Shown here one piece after another: positions 1 through 12,300 of a DNA stretch of 64,000 nucleotides. The notes beneath the pieces were generated by a model. The model was not told where the DNA came from. It did not search any database and worked only from the letters and a program-made list of their open reading frames with translations. Made by a program: the position numbers and the translations under genes. The stretch lies in the NCBI RefSeq assembly GCF_030936135.1, contig NC_082620.1:1798001-1862000 (forward strand), written 5' to 3'. The stretch comes from Gavia stellata (lineage: Eukaryota > Chordata > Aves > Gaviiformes > Gaviidae). Every line of letters begins with the position of its first letter. Position 1 is the stretch's first letter.

Positions 1-731
1 CCATCAACTAACACCACCATGCCCATTAAACCATGTCCCAGATGATACTTACTGCAGCAGCCAAGGAAGTCCAGACAAGAACTTACCCACGCTATAAGCT
101 TTTTAAAAAGCTATTATCTCCCAGCTGTTCAAATGGTTCCTCAGACACCCTTCAGTTTTATGCAGAAACTTTAGATCAACAATGCTACGCTCCCAGAAAA
201 CCCCCTCAAAGTAACACAGTGCTCAAGACATACATCCGAAGACTTGCACTAACACATCATGCTTGTGTCTCCACATCCAAAAGGGTTTAGCTTTTGACAT
301 TAGTTTTTAGGGCTGTAAAACCCAGCAAGCAGCAACAAGAGAGCATTGCTTAGCATGCTGCAGCTAGACAAGACAGACAGCGCTGAGCCCGACAGCCTAC
401 ATGCCAGCATAAACTGCAGGGCCTTATCTCCACTGGAACATTACAAGCCTGTAGCCTTCACAATGTTTTTACAAACACACGTGGTTTCACAGTGCAGACA
501 GTGGAAATGAGATCAGAGTCCCCATCGCAACCGCAACTGCATTTCATTAGCAAACGTTACCCCTAGCAATGCAGGCATGCCATGACACTGCATTTCAGGG
601 AGCAGATTCCACCCACATCAGGTTTTGCACCAAACAGCTTTGTCATTAAAGGAACTAGAAGCTACTGCATGCTAGCGTTTAACCCTGGTCTTATCTGGAA
701 GGGATTTCAATGGTAGAAAAGAAGCAGTAAC
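1..731 (-). other. SDHB intron 5 (partial)
   Basis: Non-coding DNA between SDHB exon 5 and the left edge. I searched for the conserved exon 6 peptide (ECILCACC, SYWWNGD) on the minus strand and did not find it. No repeat or RNA was recognised. Confidence 0.7.
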
Positions 732-3700
732 CAGTTTCTGACGGTCTTCTATGGACTGCAGGTACTGCTCCTTGCCCTGTTTCGACTCATCCTTCTTCTT
801 CAGATAAGGCTCGATGGATTTGTATTGTGCATAGAAGTTACTCAAGTCCTAGGAGTCAAAAAGCAAAGAGGTCACATTTAGCAAGCTGAATTGATGCATG
901 AGAGATTGAACATCGGCTACCACTCCAACAGAAGAAGGCATTTTCTACCTCAACCTGCCACATTCCTCCAAACAAGGACAGATTTAGTCACTGCTGTGAA
1001 GCTCAGACCCACCCAAGCCAGAAAACACCAGCAGGAGTTAACATGTGAATTGAGACCTGATCTTGTTGGCACCTCCCAGCGTTATTCCTTCCAACCCAAT
1101 CTGAACACCACGCTGCCTGGAACAGCGTCACCCTTGGTCACAAGCTGAAGCAGATACTTACTGGAACAAGGTCCTTCACCACATACATGTGGGGGAGAGG
1201 GTAGATTTTAGTGATCTTATTGAGATCGGGGTCAATTCTTTTGATACAGGCCAGCGTGTTTCCGCCAGCAATGTTCATAGCACAGGAGCCGCAGATGCCT
1301 GAGTGGGAGAAAAAGAATAAAACATGAGATATTTACCCTCTTATCCTACTTGAGGAAGATCCTCTTGGCCCCAAACATGCCCCCGGCTTGTCTTCAAGAA
1401 ACTCTGTACGTGACAAGGAAAACGCCAGAAGTTGCCATTGGGCCAAACACGCTGCTATTTAAATAAAGAACAAACACAGGAGTCACTTTCATTAAAGCCT
1501 AAACACACTCTCAGCATTGAACTTCCTTCCACAGCAGAAAACAAGCGGCTTGGACACTTCATCCCTTTCGCATCATTCATTAGCTTTACATGCTACTTAG
1601 GGTGGGGAAAACATTCAGCTTTGCTTCGCAAGCTTGAAGCACAAGCTCATATTGATGCGAAGCAGGTAACGCTAAGATTATAAGATGGGAACCAGGCGCA
1701 TCCCCCATCAGCCCTACAGTAATGGTCAAAAGCATCCCTGAAGGTCAGGGACATAAAACAAAGTCCCTATGACAGAAGCTTCTTTCTGTGCCTTCTGCAG
1801 CAGGGTAGAGTGGTGCCGTAAACTGCATTAACTCCCAAAGGTGAGAGGACAGACACTCACCAGAACAAACAGCATATAAATAGCTTAATAAATGGATTAA
1901 ATGACACCACTAATCATCTCCCAGTAATAGAAGGATCAGATGAAGCCCAGGAAAGGCCAAGGTTTACAAGAAAAACCACCGCAGAACTGTCACAGATACT
2001 GCTCAGGTCAGGACCTCGGGTATCCAATTCAGACCAATGCCTAAAACATCATATTAGAAAGATGACAAATGTTGAAAGGGCAAAACTCTAATTTCAGAGG
2101 ATTTCACATATATCGATTGCTATGAGTCAGAGAAATGCCGCTGCTCCTCACGCCGACGAAGCTAGCCCTCCTCAGCGCCTGACGCACAGGCAATCCTTCC
2201 CCTCGCTGCCAGATAAAGTCTGGCACTTGAACAAAGTTATTCCTCCCACTCGAGAAACGGTTACAAGTATTTTCCAGTCAACTGGAGAGGGAACCAGGAC
2301 TGCAGACACAGGTCCACAAGTATGCAACAGGAATGCATGAGTGGATTTTTTCCCTGCATGGTAGAAAAGGGGCAAGATTGAACCAGCCCAGCTTGAAAAT
2401 CTGTCTTCAGGTTCTCAAAGAAAAGTATTCAGGGCAATTAATTCCAGCCACTCGGAACACGGTCAGCTATCTAAATATCAAACACTGAGAACAACCATAC
2501 GAAATTCCTCCACCTGCTACGTTGATTCTACAGGAAACGGCTGCATTAAAGCATGCTTTTCATTTAGATCCATGTCAAAACATCTTTAGGCATCAACTGC
2601 ACCTAAATTTCTCATACTTGCAAACCCACCTAATTAAATCAGAAGTCATTCCATAAAGACATCCTCCCTTCCTGCATTTCCACAACTATCATTTTAAGCT
2701 CAGCATCCCAACATTACCCATGAATTAGGACTTTTTTTACAGGGAAGTCACCTGGACGGGTAAGTTTTAACGCAGTTAAACAGACACGCTGTACCTGAGA
2801 AGCAGCCGGTAGCTCTGCAATGTAAAACCACCAGATGGCCTTTTCCTCAATCAATCATTTAGCTTAGTCAAAGGGCCAAAAAAAGATTCCTGAAGCTATT
2901 CCTAGAAGTCATAAGTACTCTTCCAGTTACACCCTTTCTCATTTCCACAGCAGCACTAGATAAAGCAGCCCCTACAATTCATTCCCACTCGCCACGTCTG
3001 CCCCCTCAATTTTGCTGTTGTAATCTCTCGTGCTAGATTTCCCTACGCAGTCCATCACTGGAGGGCAGCAAGATGAACAAGATTAGGACAGAAACAGGAA
3101 CGACTGGGGCTAAGCATATTGCTCATAGCTCAGTGTTGTTCTATTACGCCCTGTGAATATGAGCTTTAACTTTACTACTTGATTCATTGATGTGTTTCAT
3201 ATGCAGCAGCTGGAAGAGGAGAGTGGTACACTGCCATCTACCCCAACGTTTTCTAGTGGTTACACCTACACGGTCAGCAACACAGTCTTCAAGGACAATC
3301 TTCAGTTTGGCAGGCTGGAAAATCCTTCTTACCTTCCCTGCACGATCTCCGGAAGGTCAGAGTGGAGTCCAACTCATTTTTAATCTTGATCAGAGCATCA
3401 AGCACCATAGGCCCACATCTGTAACAGAAAACAAAGCCAGTGAACCTGTATAATTCCCTCCCCAGCCTTAGTGCTTGATCTCTGGCATCCCAACTAAGCA
3501 GCACCTAAAAGGGCTTTGATGAACCACAATTAAGAATACACTTTTTTTTGCCAATCCCAGGCAACAAGATAGAGATCTCTCGATCAGCAGCGTGACCCAT
3601 ATGCCTCAGCACACATCAGGGTGGGAGAGAAGCCCTTTCTTTTGCTGATGCGCAGAAGATCTGGCTTAGCTGGAGAGAGTTCAGACAGCACAACTGAAAA

Positions 3701-5826
3701 CCGAGTGCCTTGCTACCGGTCCTCTCCTTTTGGGTCAGGTTTTAACAAGTCTGCCTGTCCTCATTAGTCACAAGAGGCAGCACTGTACACAAAAACAAAC
3801 AGTCCTGGACGACTTACATAATTTTATATACAGCAAACAAGGCAACACCCAGAAATTATTAACTGGTGCAAGTCACACAAAAATAGAGTTCTCCGTCATG
3901 CGCTTCTTAAGTAGGGAGCTGCGTGGCTTTGTATCTGAAGCTTTCAGAAAGGGCTCAAGGTGAATTCCTCTGGCAAGAACACAGCAGCAACCGGAGCTCA
4001 GGGAAATCGAGGCACACATGCCCATGCAAAGGTTTCTACGCCACAGGGAAGACCGCACCCCTTCGCGGAATCACAGAGAAGTAAGAGCTTTCTTCGTGAT
4101 AGCTATACCAAAGTGTGCAGGTGGTTACTATAAGTTTAACATGACCTGTGAACTAGAAGTAACTAAGTGTGAAGAAAACTATGAAAAGAGTTGATAAAGC
4201 TTCCACTTTCTCTCCCAGGTCTGGGACTGCGAGCTATACATAAAACAGTTTCCTTTTGGAACATGCCCCAAAATTGTCCATATAAAGAAAAGCTTATTAA
4301 AGCCACAAACATGTTCAAGTCTTCCATACAACTCAGGGACACAGGTAAAACCTCATGGAAGTCACAAAACAAAGTGACCATTTTACTGCTGACAGCTATT
4401 GAGATACTGTCATTCAGAGTACAGTTTCATCTGTCACACTTAGCACCAACAGGTGAGGGAGGGGAAAATAATCCCACATGATCATAGTTAAGATTTATCA
4501 GGAAATAACATTGATCTCACCTGTGCTGAGGACAAGGTGCTCTGTAACACAGCTGAGGCACTGCCTCCCTGGCCACTCCAACAAGGTTTTAACAGTCCCT
4601 GAAACTTAATGAGACTGCTGACACTTTCAGCTGTCAGCTCAAGTGCTCCTCAACCACCCTCCATTATCACTTGTCAGATAACCCAGGTGCACATGCAGCA
4701 CCAATGCACCTGCCTGGCAGCAAAGCTTCTCCCTAATGGGGCATACTCACTTATTCAAATCCACTTCATATGTCTGCATGCGGGGCTTGTCCCCAGGCTT
4801 ATCGGGATCCCATCTGTAAATGGCAAACTTCTTGATACGGGGAGCCGCTGCAGCTGCTGTCTGCACTCCCCGGCATATCTGTATTCAAACAACAACAAAA
4901 CAGCCCTTAGGTCCCCTTGGGTGGCTCTTAGCAGGACAAAAAAAAAAAAGACTTGAGGCCACATGCTTCAGGGAGATTGCTGTAGGACCCATCACTGCTT
5001 TGTATTTGGGCACTCATACAGTTTTTGGAAAATCCTCCCAAGGATTTGCCAGAGCAGTGCACCTGGACCCAGGGAACCACCTCTGTCCTGGGGCTCCCTC
5101 CTCCTCCCCGAGGCAGAAGAGATAATCCTAAAACTAAGAAGCAACCCATGGGTGCTGCTGCAGTGCCTGCAGACACTCTTTCCTCCACAGCCCTGAAGAC
5201 TCTTCCTGCCCCAAAAGTGCCCTCAAAAGCTCCCAGTCATGTCTCTACCCCACTCCAGACAAAAAAATCTTTTCTGCACCACCCCTTCCTCCATCACTTT
5301 TCAATCTCTATCTCCCACTAAACTTTGCTCTAGACCCTTTCCTGCTCCTTTTTGACCCCCAGACCCTCCCCAGCATCCCCCTCACACATGCTCTTGCCCC
5401 CCAAGCCCACTCCTCTTTCTCCTACCCACTCCGAACTCTCTTACCAGCCTGCACTGCACCCTGGACCCCCTCCTGCCCCGCAGACCCTCTGCACCCCCCC
5501 AGCTTCCTCTCAGCCCTCTCTGCAGCCCCTCCTGCCCCCCAGCTCCCTCTTGCCCACCCCCAAATCTCACAGAGCCCCTCCCACCCACCAGAACCCTCCA
5601 CCTCAGCCCTCCTCAACCCCCAACTCCATTCGCACTCCTCCAGCCCCCCAAGGCCCCCCATCTCCCCCCAAACCCTCAGCCCCTCGCGCCACGCCTCCCC
5701 CGACAGCCCCCGGCCCAGCTGCCCGGAGCAAGGCGGCTCCAGACCCCTCACCGGCCGCGGGCCGGCCCGCAGGAGCCGCGCGGGGACGCCGCGCCTCAAG
5801 GAGACTCCCACCACGGCCGCCGCCAT
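732..5826 (-). CDS. SDHB: SDHB, succinate dehydrogenase iron-sulfur subunit (coding exons 1-5; 3' part off window)
   Basis: Iron-sulfur subunit of mitochondrial complex II, which passes electrons from the SDHA flavin to ubiquinone. Coding exons on the minus strand: 5752-5826, 4751-4878, 3333-3418, 1162-1298 and 732-848. Together they give 543 nt, or 181 codons, of a protein that is usually about 280-290 residues. The first residues ([19 protein letters not shown]) form an arginine-rich mitochondrial presequence. Next come the IYR tripeptide ([11 protein letters not shown]), an LYR-type motif used for iron-sulfur delivery, and then a plant-type ferredoxin domain. Its 2Fe-2S cysteines are present in SCREG|ICGSC and in NTLAC. 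The two C-terminal cysteine clusters belong to exons 6-8 and are not in the window. Exon sizes 128, 86, 137 and 117 nt match human exons 2-5. The start ATG has A at -3 and G at +4. The exon 5 donor (GTTACT) is weak. Identity is certain. Confidence 0.97.
849..4750 (-). other. SDHB introns 4, 3 and 2
   Basis: Introns at 849-1161, 1299-3332 and 3419-4750 surround exons 4 and 3. They are moderately AT-rich and contain only short open frames with no recognisable protein. No repeat family or structured RNA was recognised. Confidence 0.7.
5330..5700. repeat. Pyrimidine-rich low-complexity tract in SDHB intron 1
   Basis: The plus strand is almost entirely C and T with scattered A, built from irregular CCCC, CTCC and CAGC(C)CTC blocks. 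It lies inside SDHB intron 1 (4879-5751), so the transcribed RNA is purine-rich. No fixed unit length was found. Open frames across it are compositional. Confidence 0.6.
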
Positions 5827-5960
5827 CTTGGCGTTGCGCAGTTCCGACCCCGTTGCCCCCGGAAGCGGAAGTGAACCCCATGGAGCGCTGCTTTAATGGA
5901 AAGGAGGGGCGGGGCTCTGCCGGCAGCCATCTTAGGTGTGGCGGCGGCTGTAGAGGAGGC
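5640..5960 (-). promoter_or_regulatory. SDHB promoter and CpG-rich island with ETS, YY1 and Sp1-type motifs
   Basis: A CpG-dense segment around SDHB exon 1. A tandem ETS/GABP-type motif CCGGAAGCGGAAGTG lies at 5859-5873, about 35-45 bp upstream of the ATG. A YY1-type element (GCCGCCATCTT) at 5819-5829 overlaps the start codon, and a second YY1-like copy (GCAGCCATCTT) lies near 5923-5933. A GC box (GGGGCGGGGC) is at 5906-5915. There is no TATA box. GABP/NRF-2 and YY1 sites are typical of nuclear genes for respiratory-chain subunits. The motifs are seen directly; promoter function is inferred. Confidence 0.7.
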
Positions 5961-6266
5961 GCCATGTTGAGTGTGGCGCGCCCTGTGGCACAAGGAGGGA
6001 TGGTGGGGCCAGGTCGCCAGCGTCCCCCCTTTTTGGGGAGGGGGGAGACCAGTGCGGCCCCCCATTAATTCCCAGACGAATTCTTTCTGCAGAGGAGGTG
6101 CTCAGGCCCTCCCGCCTGCCCCAACACTGGTCAGGGCAAAATGGCAGGCACCAAGGGCTGAAATGGCATCCCCCACCCGCCTCACCCTCCCTGAGGGCTT
6201 CCATCCCTTTCTCTCACGATTATCGCCCATTATTATTTAATTTCCCGCCTCTTTCCTCACAGCAAA

Positions 6267-6276
6267 TTTATTTATT
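6267..6276 (-). terminator. PADI2 polyadenylation signal (two overlapping AATAAA)
   Basis: TTTATTTATT on the plus strand reads as two overlapping AATAAA hexamers on the PADI2 strand, 70-79 nt after the stop codon. This implies a 3' UTR of only about 100 nt and cleavage within about 0.4 kb of the SDHB start region. Confidence 0.7.
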
Positions 6277-6345
6277 AACTGAATCGCAAGCAACACATGC
6301 CAAAAAAGCCGCCGGGGGCGAGGGTGGAGGGGGAAGGAGGCTCCG

Positions 6346-9300
6346 CTATGGCGTTACGTGCCACCATTTGAAGGTGAAGGGCTGTCGCTGGACGTTGGTG
6401 CCGCAGCGGACCTCCCCAAGCCTGCCGTGGTAGGAGGCCACGTCCTCGAGGAAGCAGCAGTGTAGGCCCAGCGGCTCCAGGAGGGAGCTGGTCTGTCGCT
6501 CCAGGCAGCATTCGCCTCCCACCACGGGGCCGAAGGGTTTGGGGATGCCCAGATCCTTGGCCAGGACGATCATGGTGACCTGTGGGGTGACACAAGGGGA
6601 GCCCAGTAGCATCAGGACTGGCCTCTCCGATTGAGAAAGCCAAAGAATAGCCACTGGCCACCCTCCTCCATCAGCCTCCCCCCAAAATGGGGCATCAATG
6701 CCGCTTTTTGCAGCCGCCCTCCCCCAGGCCTCCAAATCCATCATCATTGTTCCCCTTTTTATCATTAAAACGCGCCCCACACCTTGCAATTTCACCACTT
6801 TGGAAGGTTTTCACCTCAAAACTACATAGTTTAACCCAACCGCAAGCGACACAAAGCCACGAAGTTGTGGCAGACCCAGGCTTATCCGAGCCTGGCTGGA
6901 GATATTTTCTTTTTCTGGGCAGCTGTAAATATTGTGCTTTTTTGGGACAAGTTTGGAGACTCATCCTGGCTGAATGAGCTGGTTTTTGGGGAGTACCCGA
7001 GGAGCGGGGACCCCCCTCACCATGTTGGGGAAGTATGGCACAGCTTTGCCCTGCTTGTCGAGCTTGAAGAGGGCCGGCAGGTCGACGATGTCCTCCTCCG
7101 TCAACCCCAGCTCCTTCTTGAGGACGTCCCTGTTCCAGTCGATGCAGCGCTGGAGGGGATGGAGAAGAGCAGGTCGAGGCGGGGGGACACAGGTGGGCAC
7201 GGTCCCCAAAACCATCTCATGCAGGAGGAGAGCCAAAATGCAACACCTCCCCTTAAGGGTTTGCACCACCCTGGGGTGGTTATTGCAAGAAATATGGATT
7301 ATTACGAGAAATATCGGCTATTACCTGGACATACTGATTCTGCTGCACCAGGATGTCGTTGGAAAGGACCTTGTTAATGGTGACCCGTTTTGTGTCTGTC
7401 CCCGAGTACCCTGCAAATGCAAACCCCCGTCAAAATGAAGCAGCGCTGGTAGAAGCCCATCTTAAAACAGGGCACAGAGATGGAAAAAAACCCCAAAATA
7501 CCGATTCCCTGAGCTTGGCATTCAGGCTGCCGGGAGTCACAGTTCTTAGTTTATTGGGAAACTAGGCGTGAGGAAAACCTCTGCTCATTGGAAAGAGCAT
7601 TGGAAAGGTCCTATCACCCATCTTCTTGCCCACAGGAGTTGTTAGCTCCTAAATGTCTCCACCCAGCTCCATCAAACCAGAGCTGCCACCTCCACCCCTT
7701 GTTTTGGGACAGCTAGGTCCCAGGCAGCTGGCAGTGACCCAGAGGGACCCGCAGAGGTATGGAGATCTTCCCCCGACCCCATTGCGGATGGATGATGTTC
7801 AAAACCACAATTAATGGATGCCCAAACTGGCAACCAAAATAATCATTGCCACAGGGAGGGAAGGGTGACATGAGAGCCCCGCTGTTGTCCCCATTCCATG
7901 CTGGAGCTCTGTTGGCATTTACAGAGAGGGTCCATCCCACCATGCAAGCATCCCCTCTATGCAGAGGGCTTTATCCCTCCCGTCCCACTCGCTTTCCCAA
8001 AATAGGGCTTGAGGAGGCTGGGTATGGTGGGCAGGCATCCCGCTTGCCAGCCGTGAAGGGCAACCGAGTGGGAAAAGGTCCCCATGTCCCCCCTGATACC
8101 CGCATGTCTGTCAGGCGCTGCCGCCCTCGGGCCGGCTGCTCTGCGGGCTGGCTCCGGCTGTCTCAGCCGACATCAAAGCTCGGCTGAAGTTGCCCGCTGT
8201 CCCCTTGCCTTTGAACATGGTGGCTTCGCCCTGGCCCTCCTTCTGCTTCTCCCGAAAGAGCTTGTAGCACGCTGCGGGGCTGGCCATCAGCATCCGAAAT
8301 CGCTGGGGCAAGATTTCGGGGAGAGAGAGCGGTCACCAAAAGTGCCTTATCCAAAGCCTTGGGGGACCTCAGGGGCTTATTTTTGCAAGGAACTTGAGAT
8401 GAAATTCTTAAAATTAGGCATTTTTGCTGTTATTTAGTGCCTTTTTTAATGTGGTGCTGAGGGGATATAGCTGAATGAGGGGCGGTGATTTACGCTGTTG
8501 GCAAATACCCACCAAACTGCCCTCGAGGGGTTAAACTGCTGCTGGGACAGGGAGGAAATCTGCAGCCTGGCTGCACCTGGGTCCAATCCTGCCCACCCCA
8601 GGTGGGGTATAAACCCCTGGCAGGGTGTTTGTTGAAGGTTTGGGTGAGCTGAGATGGTGAGTGAGGCTGCTGTTTAGGTTGGTGAGGTTTTTTTTTTGTT
8701 TCTTGGCTGGCACTGCAATGCAGGATGGGGGGAGGATGGAGCAAGTGAATAATCAGGCTCTTGACTTCCTCAGAAGAAGCCAAAAATCACTATTAAGCTA
8801 ATCCTGTGGGAATTGTGAATTTATTGGGTCTGAGCCCCATGTGTGTGTCCTGGCTTACTTTCCACCAGCAGAAATGGTCTCCTCAGTGGAGTGCAGGAGG
8901 CTGCTTGCTGCAGTCCTGATGGCATCTCTTATGGGGGCTTAGCACAGCCCTGGGGAGGGCAAAAGCACTGCACGGAGGGTTTGTGGGGGGTGTGTGTGCA
9001 TAAACAGTCTTTTTTCTGAACCATCCAGGTCAAGGCATGGTTTTGCCAGGGGGAAAAAAAGTCTTGTGTCAGAAGCAGTAAAAACCAGGACAGAGGAAAG
9101 AGCTAGCTTCTGAAAACACCTGGGAGATGCTGAGCAGCTGTGAGCCCTGGGCAGCCCATCTGAATACTGAGGTTTAAATTTCTTGGACTACCTTTACAGG
9201 CACCTTTTTTCTTCTATCTATGTTGATTATTAGCTCAGCAAGTCCCTTTTTGTGTTCAGAGCTCTCATTTTGGGGGCAGGGGTGAAAACCCAAGCAAATA

Positions 9301-12300
9301 CTGGCTGGGACTGTCAAAGAAATGAGCTCTGGGGTTTTCCCTAGGGGTGCCCCAAGGGGATTAGTATCTTGGAAGAGAAACCACAAAGTGGCTCGGGGTT
9401 TTGGGGTACCTTTGCGTCAGAGGTGGGCACAAAAGTGACGAACTCATTGACGTAGCCCACAGACAGCCAGTCGGAGTAGAGCTCCACGGGAGCCTGTACT
9501 TGCTGGGCATAGAGGAAATCCCGCACCACTCTGGTCATCCTCCGCCCTGCAGATCTGGGGGTGAAATACCCCCGAGAGAGGGAGTAAGTATTTATACATC
9601 AATATGTACATACACAAAAATTGCTCTCAAGACGGAGGAAAGAAAGAAGGGTGCAAATGTGAAGGCAGAGATTGGGTAGACCCACTCCATAGGGTACCAG
9701 ATTTGCAGCTGGTCAGGGAATGGCTAATTAAGGCCCTTAATATGATTTTTTTTTTAATGATATTTAGGGGAAATTATGGTTCCTTTGCTCCCAAACATGT
9801 GGGTTTCCCATCTCTTACGTGGGGAAGCTGCTGCCGATGAGGATCCTCCCCAGGGGATACTCCTTCCCTGCCACGGTCACGGGTGGGCTGACCTCCAGGT
9901 TGCCGAAGGAGTCGAGGCTGGCCTTGGCTTCAAAGAGGGGCTCTCTGCTCACGTAGCCAAAGTCAGGGCCCTGAGGAAAGAAAAATCACTGTGGGCTTTG
10001 CCCTGAGTCCCCCCTGCCTCCATGCCTTTGCTTTTATTCCTCCTGCTGGGCGCAGACCTGCTCCAGCGGGTAAAAATATCAAGAGTGAAACCTGCCCATG
10101 GATGGGGAGAGGCTAAAGGAAAGGCAAGAGGATAAAGGTCTCTGGGTCATCTGGGCTCAGTAATAAATGGCAGATGCCGGGGGTAGAGCTGGGGTGTTGA
10201 GCCGAGGAGAGATCTCTGCTATCCTGCAGCCAATGTTTAAGTGTCCACATTAAGATAATTGGGTGCTGGGGTAGCCCCGAAGCTGAGTTTCTGGATGGCT
10301 CTTGTCAATGTAGATGAACTTCGGCTCCTGAGGGTAAATCCACCCCAGGCATAAGAGCCATCTGAAGGGCTGTACTTCACTTAAATCCTAGTTAAGCCCT
10401 GATTTTCAGGACTTAACATATCTAGGATTTAAGGCATTGTGCATGCAGGGGTAATTAACCCTCAGTTGTGATGTGCCAGGGTCAAATGCCCAAGGGAGAG
10501 ATTGTAATGTTAAAAATAGGGCAAAAACGGTAGTGGTGGGACAAAAATCCTGCCTTGAACCTGTCCTTGCTCTCTGGTTCAAGTCAACAAGGGCTTGGTG
10601 CTCACGGCAGCCCCTGGGACAAGGTCAGGTATCTGTTGGGTTTGTATTAAATCCCAGTCACTTATTAGCGTTGGGTTTCTCTAGGGGTAAACCAAATATA
10701 CAGGTCAGTAAAAAGGAGCAGGGAGACCTGAGGGTGCATGGTTATGATCTAGAAGTTACTTTTTATTTTAATTGAGGGTGTTTGGAGAAGCAGGGAGCTG
10801 CTGCTGCTTTTCCCCAAGGCTCCCTGTGCATTTTTGGGGTGCATATCTGGAGGATGGCTGGGGGTCAGATCCTTTCCCTGGGTGCTGCGGGAGGGACTGA
10901 GCATGAAACACCTGCTCTCAGCTTATTTCAGTTTAATAAACCGCAGAGCTGGTATGGTTTCAACTGTCAAGGCGCTGGTTCATCCCAGGTTTGCGGGTCG
11001 CATCCAAGTCCTATCAGTTCCAGATTGATTTTGAGGGGCTAATTCCCTCTCGTCTCCTTTTTCCCTGGCGCGGGGTCCCAGGGGCTTAGGGCTTGGCCGG
11101 GGTGAGAGGAGGACCCGTGCGTGTTGTGTTTGGCTAAATAGTCCTAGCTGGAAAATGAGATTGGAAAGATAGGAGTGGGGATTAGGGGAGGCTTCAAAGC
11201 AGAAACTGGAGTATAATGTGTTAGCAGCTCCAAAGGGTGAAATTGCTTCTCTAAATATGAAGCAAAGCAATTCCTAAAGAGGGCAGATAGGAGCGGTTGC
11301 CCGGCTTATTTGCGAAGGAGCTGATCAGCGCGCTATTCCCATCCTGCCTGATGAATCCGGGACTGCATGTACTCATTTCAGGCATGAGAAACGATGTATT
11401 TCAGTGCTTTTGAAAGCGCTTAACCTTCCCCAAAGCGATGTGAGGCAAAAAAAAGTGAGCTGTCCTCTTCTCCCATTACTGTTGGAGAGAAGACCAGGGC
11501 TGAGGCTGCTGCCAGGGCCTGGCTGGGTGTATGGGCAGAGATTTGGTGGCTACTTGGGAATGTCCTGCCCTTTCTGCATGGTGATATCTCAAAGGGATCA
11601 TTCAAGCCATCTTTTTCCCATGCTTGTCTTCGCTGAGCTCTCCCAAAATGCCCTGGCTGAGGTCACAGCTCTCCCAGGCAGCTTTCTTTGCACACCCTAC
11701 CCGTGGCTGGCCCCTTGCCTTGGCAAAGAAGCCCCCCCGGGATGTTTTTGGCAGGTGGCTGCATCTTGCTCTCTTCCAAGCAAGTAAATTGACCCTCACA
11801 CTTTCCTTTCCTCTGCTTGGGAGCTGCTGCGTATTCACAGGCGCAGAGGAGGAAAGGGAAAACCAGCCCATTGCTTGGATATTCAGGGTGAAGAAATCCA
11901 CTCCTGTCCCAGAGCTTGGCAGGAGTCCTTTGTTCCTAGAGGCGTGAGCTCCTCCTTGCTCCTCTCATCCAGAACCTTCTGGATAAAAGGTTTTCCAGAT
12001 GGCTGGGATGTGGATTAGGCTCTGATCCTTGCTTTGAGGAGGGGTGAGGCTGTTGGTGTCCTCCCAGCTGGAAGTGGATGGGTGGTATCTCCATGCAGTA
12101 GCATGCAGAGGTGTTAAACTCTCATTTTTCAGGCAATTCATTGTACGGCCTCCAAGGAGCCAAATGCAAGTGGGATTTTTAGGAAAGGTTAAGCAGGTTA
12201 GGCATAAAAACCTTCAAGCTGCTCCTTGGGCAATGCAAGTGACTGTCCTGCTCTTACCAGCAGCTCCTTGATGGGGAATTCTTCCAGCCCTCCATCTCGA

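Noticed and set aside
4060-4085. Possible CR1 LINE remnant (GGAATCACAGAG)
   Set aside because: The match is too short, with no flanking CR1 3' end or open reading frame similarity.
5352-6068. Plus-strand 238-codon proline-rich frame over the SDHB promoter
   Set aside because: It is antisense to SDHB exon 1 and the pyrimidine-rich intron, with no splice or family support.
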